This document shows positions 53,302 to 62,500 of a stretch of DNA of 64,000 bases, piece by piece; within the stretch, counting starts at the first letter, position 1, and every line of letters starts with the position of its first letter. A program made the translations under genes and the position numbers. Under the pieces are notes generated by a model. It was not told the origin of the DNA. It did not search any database and worked only from the letters and a program-made list of their open reading frames with translations. Where the stretch lies: the NCBI RefSeq assembly GCF_024606225.1, contig NZ_JAGRPU010000021.1, positions 1 to 64,000 of the forward strand, written 5' to 3'. Source of the stretch: Endozoicomonas sp. ISHI1 (GTDB lineage: Bacteria; Pseudomonadota; Gammaproteobacteria; Pseudomonadales; Endozoicomonadaceae).

Positions 53302-54618
53302 ATGACCATCAATATCGAAAGCAGTCCTGAGCCAAAAGCAACCAGGCAAGAAGATAAAAAACATGGCATTTCAATGAGCCATAGCCGCGACAGGCTACTT
53401 TTCATACTGACCCTGGGTGCCTTAACCGCACTTGGCCCTATGGCAGTCGATCTCTATCTCCCGGCAATCCCTGCGATTGCAAAAGAGTTGGGAGAACCCC
53501 TGAGCATTATCCAGTATACACTCAGCGCCTACACTGTGGGCTTTGCCTTGGGGCAGCTGTTGTATGGACCTCTCTCAGACCGTTTTGGCCGCAGGAAAAT
53601 AATGTTTCCGGGTCTGGTTGCTTTTATGGTGACCAGTGTCATGGCTGCACTCTGTGAAAACGGTCTGCAACTTATTGTTGTCCGAATTCTGCAGGCCATG
53701 GCCGCTGCTGCAGTCATGGTCACCATTCCCGCCATGGTCCGGGATCTGTTCTCACGGCAGCAAAGCGCAAAGATTATGTCGTCTATTTTAATGGTCATGA
53801 CAATAGCTCCTCTGATTGCCCCCCTGCTGGGAGGTCAGATGCTTAAATTCATGGGTTGGGAAAGTCTGTTTATTTTTCTGGCTGTCATGTCAGCACTTGC
53901 CATGGTGCTGGCTGCTTCAAAAGTTCCGGAAACCCTCCCGGAGGAGAAAAGACTGGTGATTCCTGCCAGTCAGCTGTTCCTGATCTACCTGTCCGTCCTG
54001 AAAAACCGGGAGGCTATGGGCTGTATCCTCTGTCATGGGTTTTTCTTTGGCGGTATGTTTGCTTTTATTACCGGCTCACCCTACGTATATATCGACCTGT
54101 ATGGGGTCAAGCCAGAGCATTATGGCCTGCTGTTTGCCGTCAATATCATTGCGATGATGGTCATGAATATGATCAATATTCGTCTGATAGATCGCCTGCC
54201 ACTGTTCACTATCCTGAAAACAGGCAGCATTCTTGCCAGTATCAGCGCTGTAGTGATGGTGGTTAATGCAAAGTTTGAAATCGGTGGGCTGGTTGGGTTG
54301 ATGATTCCTGTGGTGATTTACGTCAGCTGCATTGGTCTGACAGGCCCTAACTCCAATGCTCTGGCCTTGTCTCACTTTCCAAGATCTGCAGGCACAGCCA
54401 ATGCTATGTCCGGTGCACTTCGCTTCACTATTGGTGGTATTGCTTCTGCGGTAGTAGGTCTGCTTCATAATGGTACTAATATACCTATGACAGCCGTGAT
54501 AGCCGTCTGTGGTTTGCTCTCCTTTGCATCCTTGTTACTGGTCAGGAACAAGTGCATCCCATCGGATGAAGTGACGCCGGAAGGCACTTCAGATTCAGAA
54601 GTCCAGACGCCTGCCTGA
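53302..54618 (+). CDS. Bcr/CflA-family multidrug efflux MFS transporter
   Basis: 438 residues, twelve membrane helices. Family motifs: DLYLPAIPAIAKEL in helix 1, GQLLYGPLSDRFGRRKIM between helices 2 and 3, RILQAMAAAAVMVTIPAMVRDLF, and APLIAPLLGGQML. Proton-driven drug exporter of the inner membrane. ATG 53302 is chosen (AAGGA five bases before it); the frame is open to 53206 but the extra residues are not membrane-protein-like. The C-terminal tail is acidic. Confidence 0.9.
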   Translation: MTINIESSPEPKATRQEDKKHGISMSHSRDRLLFILTLGALTALGPMAVDLYLPAIPAIAKELGEPLSIIQYTLSAYTVGFALGQLLYGPLSDRFGRRKIMFPGLVAFMVTSVMAALCENGLQLIVVRILQAMAAAAVMVTIPAMVRDLFSRQQSAKIMSSILMVMTIAPLIAPLLGGQMLKFMGWESLFIFLAVMSALAMVLAASKVPETLPEEKRLVIPASQLFLIYLSVLKNREAMGCILCHGFFFGGMFAFITGSPYVYIDLYGVKPEHYGLLFAVNIIAMMVMNMINIRLIDRLPLFTILKTGSILASISAVVMVVNAKFEIGGLVGLMIPVVIYVSCIGLTGPNSNALALSHFPRSAGTANAMSGALRFTIGGIASAVVGLLHNGTNIPMTAVIAVCGLLSFASLLLVRNKCIPSDEVTPEGTSDSEVQTPA

Positions 54619-54730
54619 TCGAACCAGAGCCCTGCCTTGGCAGTACGGTGGGGCAAATATTTTTTATCGCCTCTGGTATTGCGCTTATAATAGCGACCCA
54701 TTCAGCAGTAATGAGCCTGACAGCAAGACT

Positions 54731-55741
54731 ATGTTTCGAATAGCCATCAACGGGTACGGCCGTATTGGCCAGTGTGTTCTTCGTGCTCTTTACGAGAATG
54801 GTTATCGCAAAGACTTGCAGGTCGTTGCCATCAACGAGCTGTCTGACCAGGACACCCTGACCTACCTGACCCGCTATGACACTACCCACGGTCGCTTTCC
54901 CGCCAGAGTGGAGTCTTCAGAAAATCAGCTCATAGTAGCAGGCGACCGAATCCAGCTTATTCACGAAGCCCGGCCTGAAAATATTGACTGGAAAAGCCTT
55001 GATATTGATCTGTTACTGGAGTGCTCAGGGTCATTCAGAGAAAGGGCGTCAGCGGAACAACACGTAGAGAGTGGTGCCCGTAAACTGCTTTTTTCACAGC
55101 CTGCAAAGCCGGATGTAGACGCCACGATTGTCTTTGGTATCAATGAGCAGGATCTCAACCGTGATCAGCGCATTGTCTCCAGTGCTTCCTGTACCACCAA
55201 TTGCATTGTGCCTGTTATCAAGACCCTGAATGATGCCCTTGGTATAGAGTACGGTAGTATCACAACTATTCATTCAGCGATGAATGATCAGCCGGTAATC
55301 GATGCATACCACCATAGCGATCTCAGGCTGACCCGAAGTGCGTTGCAGTCGATCATTCCTGTGGATACCGGACTGGCAAGGGGTATTGACAGACTGCTTC
55401 CTGACCTTCGGGGCTGCTTCAAAGCCAATTCCATCCGGGTGCCCACCATCAATGTTTCGTGTATGGATCTCTGCGTTCATGTCAAACAGGAAACAACAGC
55501 AGAAGAAGTCAACCGGATTCTGGAACAGGCTACCCATGGTCGTCTGGAAGGAATTCTGGGCTTCTCCAATGAACCCCACGCATCAGTAGACTTCAACCAT
55601 GATGCCCGCTCATGTGTGGTCGACGGTACCCAGACCAAAGTAACTTCTGGCAAGCTGATCAAGCTGCTTTGCTGGTTTGATAATGAGTGGGGCTTCTCCA
55701 ACCGTATGCTCGATGTAGCCAACTACTGGCTGAGGCAGTGA
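54731..55741 (+). CDS. epd: D-erythrose-4-phosphate dehydrogenase
   Basis: NAD-dependent oxidation of erythrose-4-phosphate to 4-phosphoerythronate, the first step to pyridoxal phosphate. 336 residues of the GAPDH fold. NAD motif FRIAINGYGRIGQCVLRAL; catalytic Cys in SASCTTNCIVPVIKTL; ITTIHSAMNDQPVIDAYHHSDLRLTRSALQSIIPVDT matches Epd rather than glycolytic GapA. CWFDNEWGFSNRMLD at the C-terminus. Upstream of ahcY and metF; feeds PLP for GlyA and HemL. Confidence 0.9.
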   Translation: MFRIAINGYGRIGQCVLRALYENGYRKDLQVVAINELSDQDTLTYLTRYDTTHGRFPARVESSENQLIVAGDRIQLIHEARPENIDWKSLDIDLLLECSGSFRERASAEQHVESGARKLLFSQPAKPDVDATIVFGINEQDLNRDQRIVSSASCTTNCIVPVIKTLNDALGIEYGSITTIHSAMNDQPVIDAYHHSDLRLTRSALQSIIPVDTGLARGIDRLLPDLRGCFKANSIRVPTINVSCMDLCVHVKQETTAEEVNRILEQATHGRLEGILGFSNEPHASVDFNHDARSCVVDGTQTKVTSGKLIKLLCWFDNEWGFSNRMLDVANYWLRQ

Positions 55742-55786
55742 AAAAGCTGACCAGTCGATTGCATTCCCGGAGTATTGCTTATTCAA

Positions 55787-55816
55787 AATCTATATCAAAA
55801 AAAATTGATATAGATT
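55787..55816. promoter_or_regulatory. Palindromic operator-like site upstream of ahcY
   Basis: AATCTATATCAA / TTGATATAGATT arms (12 bp, perfect) around a 6-base A-rich spacer, 60 bp before ahcY. Its position suggests a methionine-cycle regulator (SahR- or MetR-type), but the factor is not identified here. AT-rich, so an unlikely terminator. Confidence 0.5.
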
Positions 55817-55875
55817 AAGGTGACTGTTAGACTTCAACCTGTTTTTCGGTAATTACGCATAACAGGATTATACCC

Positions 55876-57273
55876 ATGAGCGCCACTCCTGCAGTTGTTC
55901 AGAGCTTTACTGACTATCGGGTTGCCGACATTTCCCTGGCCGAGTGGGGTCGCCGCGAAATACAGATCGCTGAAGGTGAAATGCCTGCCCTGATGGCTAT
56001 CCGCCAGAAGTACCAAGATCAGCAGCCTCTGAAAGGAGCGAAGATCATGGGCTGTATTCACATGACCATTCAGACCGCTGTACTGATTGAGACCCTGGTC
56101 GATCTGGGTGCTGATGTACGCTGGTCTTCCTGTAACATCTTCTCCACCCAGGATCATGCTGCTGCGGCAATAGCTGCTGCGGGTATTCCTGTATTTGCCT
56201 GGAAGGGGGAGACGGAAGAAGAGTTCTGGTGGTGTATTGAACAGACCATTCTGACAGAAGGTGGTCAGCCCTGGGATGCCAATATGATTCTGGACGACGG
56301 CGGCGACCTGACTCTGATGATGCACGACAAATACCCTCAGATTCTGGATAACATCCACGGTATCTCCGAAGAGACCACTACCGGGGTTCATCGTCTGCTG
56401 GAAATGCTCGAGAAAGGCACTCTGAAAGTACCGGCGATCAACGTTAACGACGCGGTTACCAAGAGCAAGAACGACAACAAATACGGCTGTCGTCACTCAT
56501 TGAATGATGCTATCAAGCGGGGTACAGATCACCTGCTTGCGGGTAAAAAAGCCCTGGTGATTGGTTACGGTGATGTCGGCAAAGGTTCTGCTGCTTCCCT
56601 GAGTCAGGAAGGTATGATCGTAAAAGTCACCGAGATTGATCCTATCTGCGCCATGCAGGCCTGCATGGACGGTTTTGAAGTGGTGTCTCCATACATTAAC
56701 GGTCTCAACGACGGCACTGCTGCCAGTATCAACACAGACTTATTGGGCACTACCGATTTGCTGGTAACCACCACCGGTAACCTGCACGTTTGTGACCGTG
56801 AAATGCTGAAAGCGCTGAAGAGCAGCTGTGTTGTCTGCAATATTGGTCACTTTGATACCGAAATTGATACGGCTTTCATGAGAGAGACATGGGCGTGGGA
56901 AGAAGTTAAGCCTCAGGTCCACAAGATCTGGCGTGACAAGGACAGCAATGATCACCTGATTCTGCTCTCCGAAGGTCGGCTGGTCAATCTGGGTAATGCC
57001 ACAGGTCATCCGTCTCGTATCATGGACGGTTCATTTGCTAACCAGGTTCTGGCCCAAATTCATTTGTATGAAGAAGGCTTTGCCAACCTGCCCGCTGACG
57101 AGAAAGCCCGGAGCCTGTACGTGAAGGTTCTGCCCAAGAAGCTGGACGAAGAGGTGGCAAGCTACATGGTGGAGGGCTTTGGCGGGGTCATCACCCAGCT
57201 GACCGAACAACAGGCAGACTACATTAATGTTGCTGTTGAAGGTCCATTCAAAGCGGATGAGTACAAGTACTGA
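55876..57273 (+). CDS. ahcY: Adenosylhomocysteinase
   Basis: NAD-containing hydrolase splitting S-adenosylhomocysteine into adenosine and homocysteine, relieving inhibition of methyltransferases. 465 residues. [58 protein letters not shown] and the NAD loop [15 protein letters not shown]; ends [10 protein letters not shown] as in the family. Followed by metF (88 bp). Confidence 0.97.
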   Translation: MSATPAVVQSFTDYRVADISLAEWGRREIQIAEGEMPALMAIRQKYQDQQPLKGAKIMGCIHMTIQTAVLIETLVDLGADVRWSSCNIFSTQDHAAAAIAAAGIPVFAWKGETEEEFWWCIEQTILTEGGQPWDANMILDDGGDLTLMMHDKYPQILDNIHGISEETTTGVHRLLEMLEKGTLKVPAINVNDAVTKSKNDNKYGCRHSLNDAIKRGTDHLLAGKKALVIGYGDVGKGSAASLSQEGMIVKVTEIDPICAMQACMDGFEVVSPYINGLNDGTAASINTDLLGTTDLLVTTTGNLHVCDREMLKALKSSCVVCNIGHFDTEIDTAFMRETWAWEEVKPQVHKIWRDKDSNDHLILLSEGRLVNLGNATGHPSRIMDGSFANQVLAQIHLYEEGFANLPADEKARSLYVKVLPKKLDEEVASYMVEGFGGVITQLTEQQADYINVAVEGPFKADEYKY

Positions 57274-57305
57274 TCAGCATTGAGCCTGCGCCTCTGTGCA
57301 GGCTC

Positions 57306-57335
57306 CTGGCGCTTATAAAGAACCACAAGCGCCAG
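57306..57335 (+). promoter_or_regulatory. Hairpin between ahcY and metF
   Basis: CTGGCGCTT / AAGCGCCAG, 9-bp perfect stem, 12-base loop, 27 bp before metF. No T-run. Could be a partial stop or processing site within the operon. Confidence 0.4.
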
Positions 57336-57361
57336 AGCAGTGACGAAGGTTTAAATTAAAG

Positions 57362-58213
57362 ATGACGACTAGCGATAAAAAGCTGACTATCAGCTTTGAG
57401 TTTTTTCCGACCAAAACGGAAGAGGGTGCTAAAAAGCTTGATCAGACCGCGATCGAGCTCTCCAAATGCCAGCCAGAGTTTTTTTCTGTAACTTATGGTG
57501 CTGGTGGTTCCACCCGTGACAGAACACTTGATACCGTATTGAGTGTTCGCAATTGCACTGATATTCCTACTGCCCCTCATCTCTCCTGTGTGGGCGATAG
57601 CAAAGCCCGGTTGAAAAGCCTGCTGGAGCAATACCGGAGTCTGGGAATTAATCGAATCATTGCTCTACGCGGCGATCTGCCATCGGGTATGGGGCGCTCA
57701 AACGGAGAGTTGCAGTACGCTAATGAACTGGTGGAATTTATCCGGGCAGAAACCGGTGATCATTTTCATCTGGAAGTCGCTGCTTATCCGGAAGCCCACC
57801 CTCAGGCGCAAAACTTTGAAGCGGACCTGGTTCACTTCAAACGCAAGGTGGATGCAGGGGCCAGTTCAGCCATTACCCAGTACTTCTTCAACGCTGACAG
57901 CTATTTTAACTTTGTCGATCGTGCCAGAGGTCTGGGGATTGATCTGCCGATTATCCCGGGTATTATGCCTATCACCAACTACACCCGTCTGGCTCGTTTC
58001 TCCGATGCCTGCGGTGCAGAAATTCCAAGATGGGTTCGCAAGCAGCTGGAAGCTTATGGTGATGATATCAACAGCATCAAACAGTTTGGTGAAGAAGTGG
58101 TCACCCGGATGTGTGAAAGACTCGTTGAGCAAGGTGTTCCCGGGCTGCACTTCTATGCCCTGAATCAGGCTGCACCCTCCAAAGCAATCTGTCAGAACCT
58201 CAAGTTGTTCTGA
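57362..58213 (+). CDS. metF: 5,10-methylenetetrahydrofolate reductase
   Basis: FAD enzyme making 5-methyl-THF for methionine synthesis. 283 residues, as in the family. SFEFFPTKTEEGAKKL at the start, SVTYGAGGSTRDRTL, NRIIALRGDLPSG, LEVAAYPEAHPQA, ITQYFFNADSYFNFVDRA and PIIPGIMPITNY. Works with GlyA and AhcY in the methionine cycle. Confidence 0.97.
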   Translation: MTTSDKKLTISFEFFPTKTEEGAKKLDQTAIELSKCQPEFFSVTYGAGGSTRDRTLDTVLSVRNCTDIPTAPHLSCVGDSKARLKSLLEQYRSLGINRIIALRGDLPSGMGRSNGELQYANELVEFIRAETGDHFHLEVAAYPEAHPQAQNFEADLVHFKRKVDAGASSAITQYFFNADSYFNFVDRARGLGIDLPIIPGIMPITNYTRLARFSDACGAEIPRWVRKQLEAYGDDINSIKQFGEEVVTRMCERLVEQGVPGLHFYALNQAAPSKAICQNLKLF

Positions 58214-58302
58214 ACCCGCGGCCGGAGGCCGGGAGTGCTTTTGGCCTTAATCCATTGTCTTTTCTCACTCTCAGGGAGTCACGACCTTGCCATGGGAACG
58301 TC

Positions 58303-59028
58303 ATGAGAAATCCTCGAATCTATACCGATCAGCCTTTGGCAAAAGGTCAGGTCGTTGAGTTAACCGACAGTGCTGCCAACCATGTCGGTAAGGTTCTTCG
58401 CATGAAGCTTGAGGAGCCCCTTGTCCTGTTTAATGGCATTGGGGCGTCGTGGCAGGGAACGATTCAGTCTGTTGCAAAAAAAACCGTTACTGTTGTCCTG
58501 GAAGCAGAATTGAGTCAGGTCACGGAATCTCCCTTGAAAGTCCACGTGGGTCAGAGTCTTAGCAGAGGTGAGCGAATGGATTACGCTATCCAGAAGGCCA
58601 CCGAGATGGGCGTGACTGAAATAACGCCGCTCTTTTCTGAGCGCTGTGAAGTCAAGTTGAATGCAGAACGTCAGGCAAAGCGAGTCAGACACTGGCAACA
58701 GATCGCTATCAGTGCCTGTGAACAGTGTGGTTTGAACAGAGTTCCGGTTATTCACTCGCCTGAGTCTGTGGTGGGCTGGATGGCGAAGCAAAACGCTGAC
58801 CTGAAGTTTGTACTTCACCACCGAACCGAAAAAAAACTGGAGAGATTTGATCAGCCAGAAACGGTTACTCTGTTGATCGGTCCGGAAGGTGGGTTGACTC
58901 AGGAAGAAATTACCAGCGCGGAGTCGTCAGGCTTTCGAGCGCTGGCACTGGGTCCCAGAGTTCTGAGAACGGAAACCGCTCCGATCACTGCAATCAGTGT
59001 GATGCAGTATCTCTGGGGCGATCTGTAA
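58303..59028 (+). CDS. rsmE: 16S rRNA (uracil1498-N3)-methyltransferase
   Basis: SPOUT methyltransferase of 16S rRNA. 241 residues from ATG 58303. N-terminal PUA-like domain (NHVGKVLRMK), then QKATEMGVTEITPLFSERCEVKL, EQCGLNRVPVI, and the knot LLIGPEGGLTQEEI...LALGPRVLRTETAPITAISVMQ. The frame is open to 58255, but family proteins begin at MRNPRIYT. Its last 35 bp overlap the end of the convergent chpC gene. Confidence 0.95.
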   Translation: MRNPRIYTDQPLAKGQVVELTDSAANHVGKVLRMKLEEPLVLFNGIGASWQGTIQSVAKKTVTVVLEAELSQVTESPLKVHVGQSLSRGERMDYAIQKATEMGVTEITPLFSERCEVKLNAERQAKRVRHWQQIAISACEQCGLNRVPVIHSPESVVGWMAKQNADLKFVLHHRTEKKLERFDQPETVTLLIGPEGGLTQEEITSAESSGFRALALGPRVLRTETAPITAISVMQYLWGDL

Positions 59029-59554
59029 TTATTGCTGACAGCTGTTGTTCCACTTTTTCAAGATCAGGAATGGCGGCGGGGATACCCCTGATAATGACCC
59101 TGGATGTTTCTGCTGAACCTTTACTGTTATTGGCTTCGATAGCGGGCTGAAGTTCACCCGCTGTCAGATCCAGAGCCTGAGGAATGCCCTGTATCACCAT
59201 GCCATAAAAAGGCAGCTGTTCATTCCCGGTAATGCTGTGCATAACAGCAATCTTTGCTGTGGCAGAGAATTCTGCAAAGCGACCACCATTGATTCGTTCG
59301 AAGGAAATCAACGGGAGCGCTTGTCCCCGCCAGTCAATTTCACCAAGCAACCATGGGCTTGTCTCACTGCCACCGGATGGACGACTGTAGTCCACAACAT
59401 CGGCAATACAGGAGACAGGGAGCAGAAGCGGTTTCTGCTGCATTGGGATCAAACGGGAGTTCAGGCATCTGCTCTTTATTCGCTCAGGGCTGCTCATCCG
59501 CTCAGGGCTGTTCACCTGTTCAGGGCTGTCAATCTGTTCAGCACTGCCGGTCAT
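58994..59554 (-). CDS. chpC: CheW-like protein of the Chp system
   Basis: 186 residues, a CheW domain (about 38-170: LLLPVSCIADVVDYSRP, WLLGEIDWRGQALPLISFERI, FYGMVIQGIPQAL). CheW-type proteins couple receptors to the kinase. It lies directly after chpA on the same strand (12 bp), as chpC does in Pseudomonas type IV pilus clusters. The N-terminal 30 residues are an unusual SPE-(Q/R) hexapeptide repeat. The 3' end overlaps rsmE by 35 bp, tail to tail. Confidence 0.85.
   Translation of the reverse strand: MTGSAEQIDSPEQVNSPERMSSPERIKSRCLNSRLIPMQQKPLLLPVSCIADVVDYSRPSGGSETSPWLLGEIDWRGQALPLISFERINGGRFAEFSATAKIAVMHSITGNEQLPFYGMVIQGIPQALDLTAGELQPAIEANNSKGSAETSRVIIRGIPAAIPDLEKVEQQLSAIITDRPRDTASH
59481..59552. 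repeat. 18-bp tandem repeat in chpC
   Basis: Four 18-bp units (59481, 59499, 59517 and 59535), the first three sharing CAGGGCTG. They encode SPERIK-, SPERMS- and SPEQVN-type hexapeptides at the chpC N-terminus; in-frame length change is possible. Confidence 0.8.
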
Positions 59555-59566
59555 GACGCTACTCCT

Positions 59567-62500
59567 TTATTGATTATTGTGAGCTTTGGCTCCGATCAAT
59601 TTTTCGATGGAGGCCAGCATTTCATTTTCCTGAAAAGGTTTACCCAAATATTCATTAACACCCAGGCTGAAGGCTCTGGCTTTATGTTTCTCACCGGTTC
59701 TGGAGGTGATCATGATGATCGGCAAAGACTTCAGTCTGCCATCATTGCGAACGGCACTGGCCACCTCATAGCCATCCATCTTCGGCATTTCGATATCCAG
59801 AAGTATGATGTCATAGCTGCTTTCAGCCAGCCTGGTCATGGCTTCGACACCGTCCCTCGCAGTTTCAACCAGGTAGCCATTTCGCTCCAGCAGACGGGTG
59901 GTTACTTTACGTACAGTCACTGAATCGTCCACCACCAGAACACGCTGGATGGTTTCTGCTTCTTCTTCCATCTGGCTGGTCAGTTCTACACAGTGCTGTT
60001 CAATCCGGTGTCTGTGAAACAGTGTGGCAGGATCGATAATGATGGCGACACGGCCATCTCCAAGAATAGTGGCACCATTGACACCTACAAGACCAGCAAA
60101 CTGTGGACCCAGACTTTTGGCAAAAATTTCACTACCACCCATGATTTCATCCACGTGCAGAGCCAGATTCTTGCCGCCCCGCTGTACGATCACAACCGGG
60201 CACTGTTCGGGCTGAATTTTGGGGTTAGCATCCCCCAGAAGTTCCCCCAGGAAGATGAGCTGGTGCCCCTCACCGCCGTACTGCAGGGGGGTATTGTTCT
60301 GGTAGCAATCGATCAGGACTTTGCGATCCAATACCGTAATACCATCAATAGCCTGCATAGGCAGGGCGTAAAGGTTGTCGGCAACCTCAACCATCAAGGC
60401 ACGGTTTACCGACAGAGTGAACGGTAAACGGAGCTTGAAGGAGGTGCCTTTGCCAGGCTCGCTATTAATCTGGATGCTACCACCCATCTGACGCATTTCA
60501 GTATTGACCACATCCAGACCCAGACCTCGACCGGAAATTTGGGTGACAGATTCAGCCGTACTGAAGTCTGGCTCCAGAATCAGCTGGGCAATCTCCTGGT
60601 CGGTTAGCTCATCTTCCGGAGTGATCAGATGTTTTTCCAGTGCCTTGGCGTGCACTGCCTGAAGATTGATGCCCCGGCCATCGTCGCTGAGTTCAATAAC
60701 AATGTCGGCACCATCCCGGGCGATAGCAAGCGTCAGATTGCCGGTTTTTGGTTTGCCCAGTCTCAGACGGTCCTCAACAGACGGCTCAATACCGTGGTCA
60801 ATGGCATTTCGAAGCAGATGTTCCAATGGTGCGAGGATCCGTTCCAGCATAGTACGGTCCATCTCACCTTCGGCGTTGGTGACATTCAGGTTAACCGGCT
60901 TGTCCAATTCAGTTGACAACTGACGGGTAATCTTACGAAGGCGCGGCAGTAGACGACTGAATGAAACCATTCGGGCCTGCATCAATTTTTCCTGAAGCTC
61001 AATCAGAGTTCTGGATTGTTGAAGCAGCAGGGATTCTGCATCACGATTTTTTTCCTGAATACCTTCCTTCAGATCCTGAAGGTCAGTCGCAGATTCAACG
61101 AGCGAGCGGGATAGCTGGCTTAGTTCTGAATACTGGTCCATTTCCAGCGGATCAAATTCAGGGTTACTGCCGTACTCTTCTTCAAAGGTGGAAATAATCT
61201 GGGCCTGAGTTTCGGTATCCAGACGACTCAGTTGTTCTTTTACCCGGTCGATGGTGCTGTTCATCTCCACGAGGATGCTACCGATGTCGTGAATCTGCTG
61301 CTCAATACGACCCCGATGAATATTCGACTCACCAGAAAGATTAATCAACGATTCCAGAAGCTGCGCAGGGACACGAATCAATTCGATATCCTTGGACAGC
61401 CTATGGGCTGCGCTGCTGGTAACAGGCGTTTCTATGCGTGTCGTCGCAAGAGCAGGCTCTTCTACGATAATTTCAGGCGCATTAGAGGCATTTTTTCCGG
61501 ATTCGGGCTCTCTGAAAACGTCCTTGTTCAGAGGTTCTTCAACAAAAACCAGAGTGTCACCCACTGCCGTGTCCGCGGGCTGTTCACAGGTTGTGTCAGT
61601 CTCTTTTTTGACCCGACCTAAATAGTCAGGAAGAACCTCTAAAGGTGCTTGAGTGGTTGCAGGGGTGGGCAATTCTGCTTCAGAGTCATTATTGATAGCC
61701 CACATCTCCAGCTTTTCTACCATCGGAATGACTGAATCGGGTGTCTGCTGGTGTTTAAGGGCAATCAGCATCTGGTCGACCTGATCGTGAGCAGCCTGCA
61801 ACAGGTGAACCGGTGCTTTATCTGCAGCACTTCTGCCTGTGGCAATAGCACTGTAGATAGCTTCAATGGCGTGACTGAGATCACCCAGTTCCGGCTGATC
61901 AGCCATTCGAGCACTGCCCTTGAGAGTATGCAGAGAACGCTGCAGATCGGTCAGGGTTGTCAGGTTCTCGCGATTATTCAGCCAGTCATCCAGAGCATGG
62001 TGGCAATCTTCTGCAAGATCAGTAGCCTCCTCCAGGAACAGTTCCAGCAGTTCAAGGTCATGCTCTTCCAATTCCGTTTCAATGTTGAGAGCCGCTGCCT
62101 TCTCAGTAACTATGGGCTCCAGCAGCATTTCTTCAACATCTTTAACAACGACAGTTGCTTCAGCCTCTGGCTCAAGAGCAGGTTGCTCTTCAATGGCAGG
62201 CTCTTTTGTCAGGGACTCCAGAACGACTTCTTCAACTTCAGGGCTTTTAATCACGAACTCTGGAGTAGATGACGCCAGAACAACCTCTTCAATTTCAATA
62301 TTTTCAAAGACGGGCTCTGCCTGAGCCGCTTCAGCGACGAGCAGAGCTTCCAGAGACTCCCTGAGCTCTGCAAATACCGATTGCGGTGGCACCGGAGTTT
62401 GCTGGGCTGCAACCATATTCATCATATCGACCAGGGCTTCAAAGCCGTTGGATAGTGGTGCTGCAAGAACCCCCGGTAGAATGTTTTGATGCTTGTCCAG

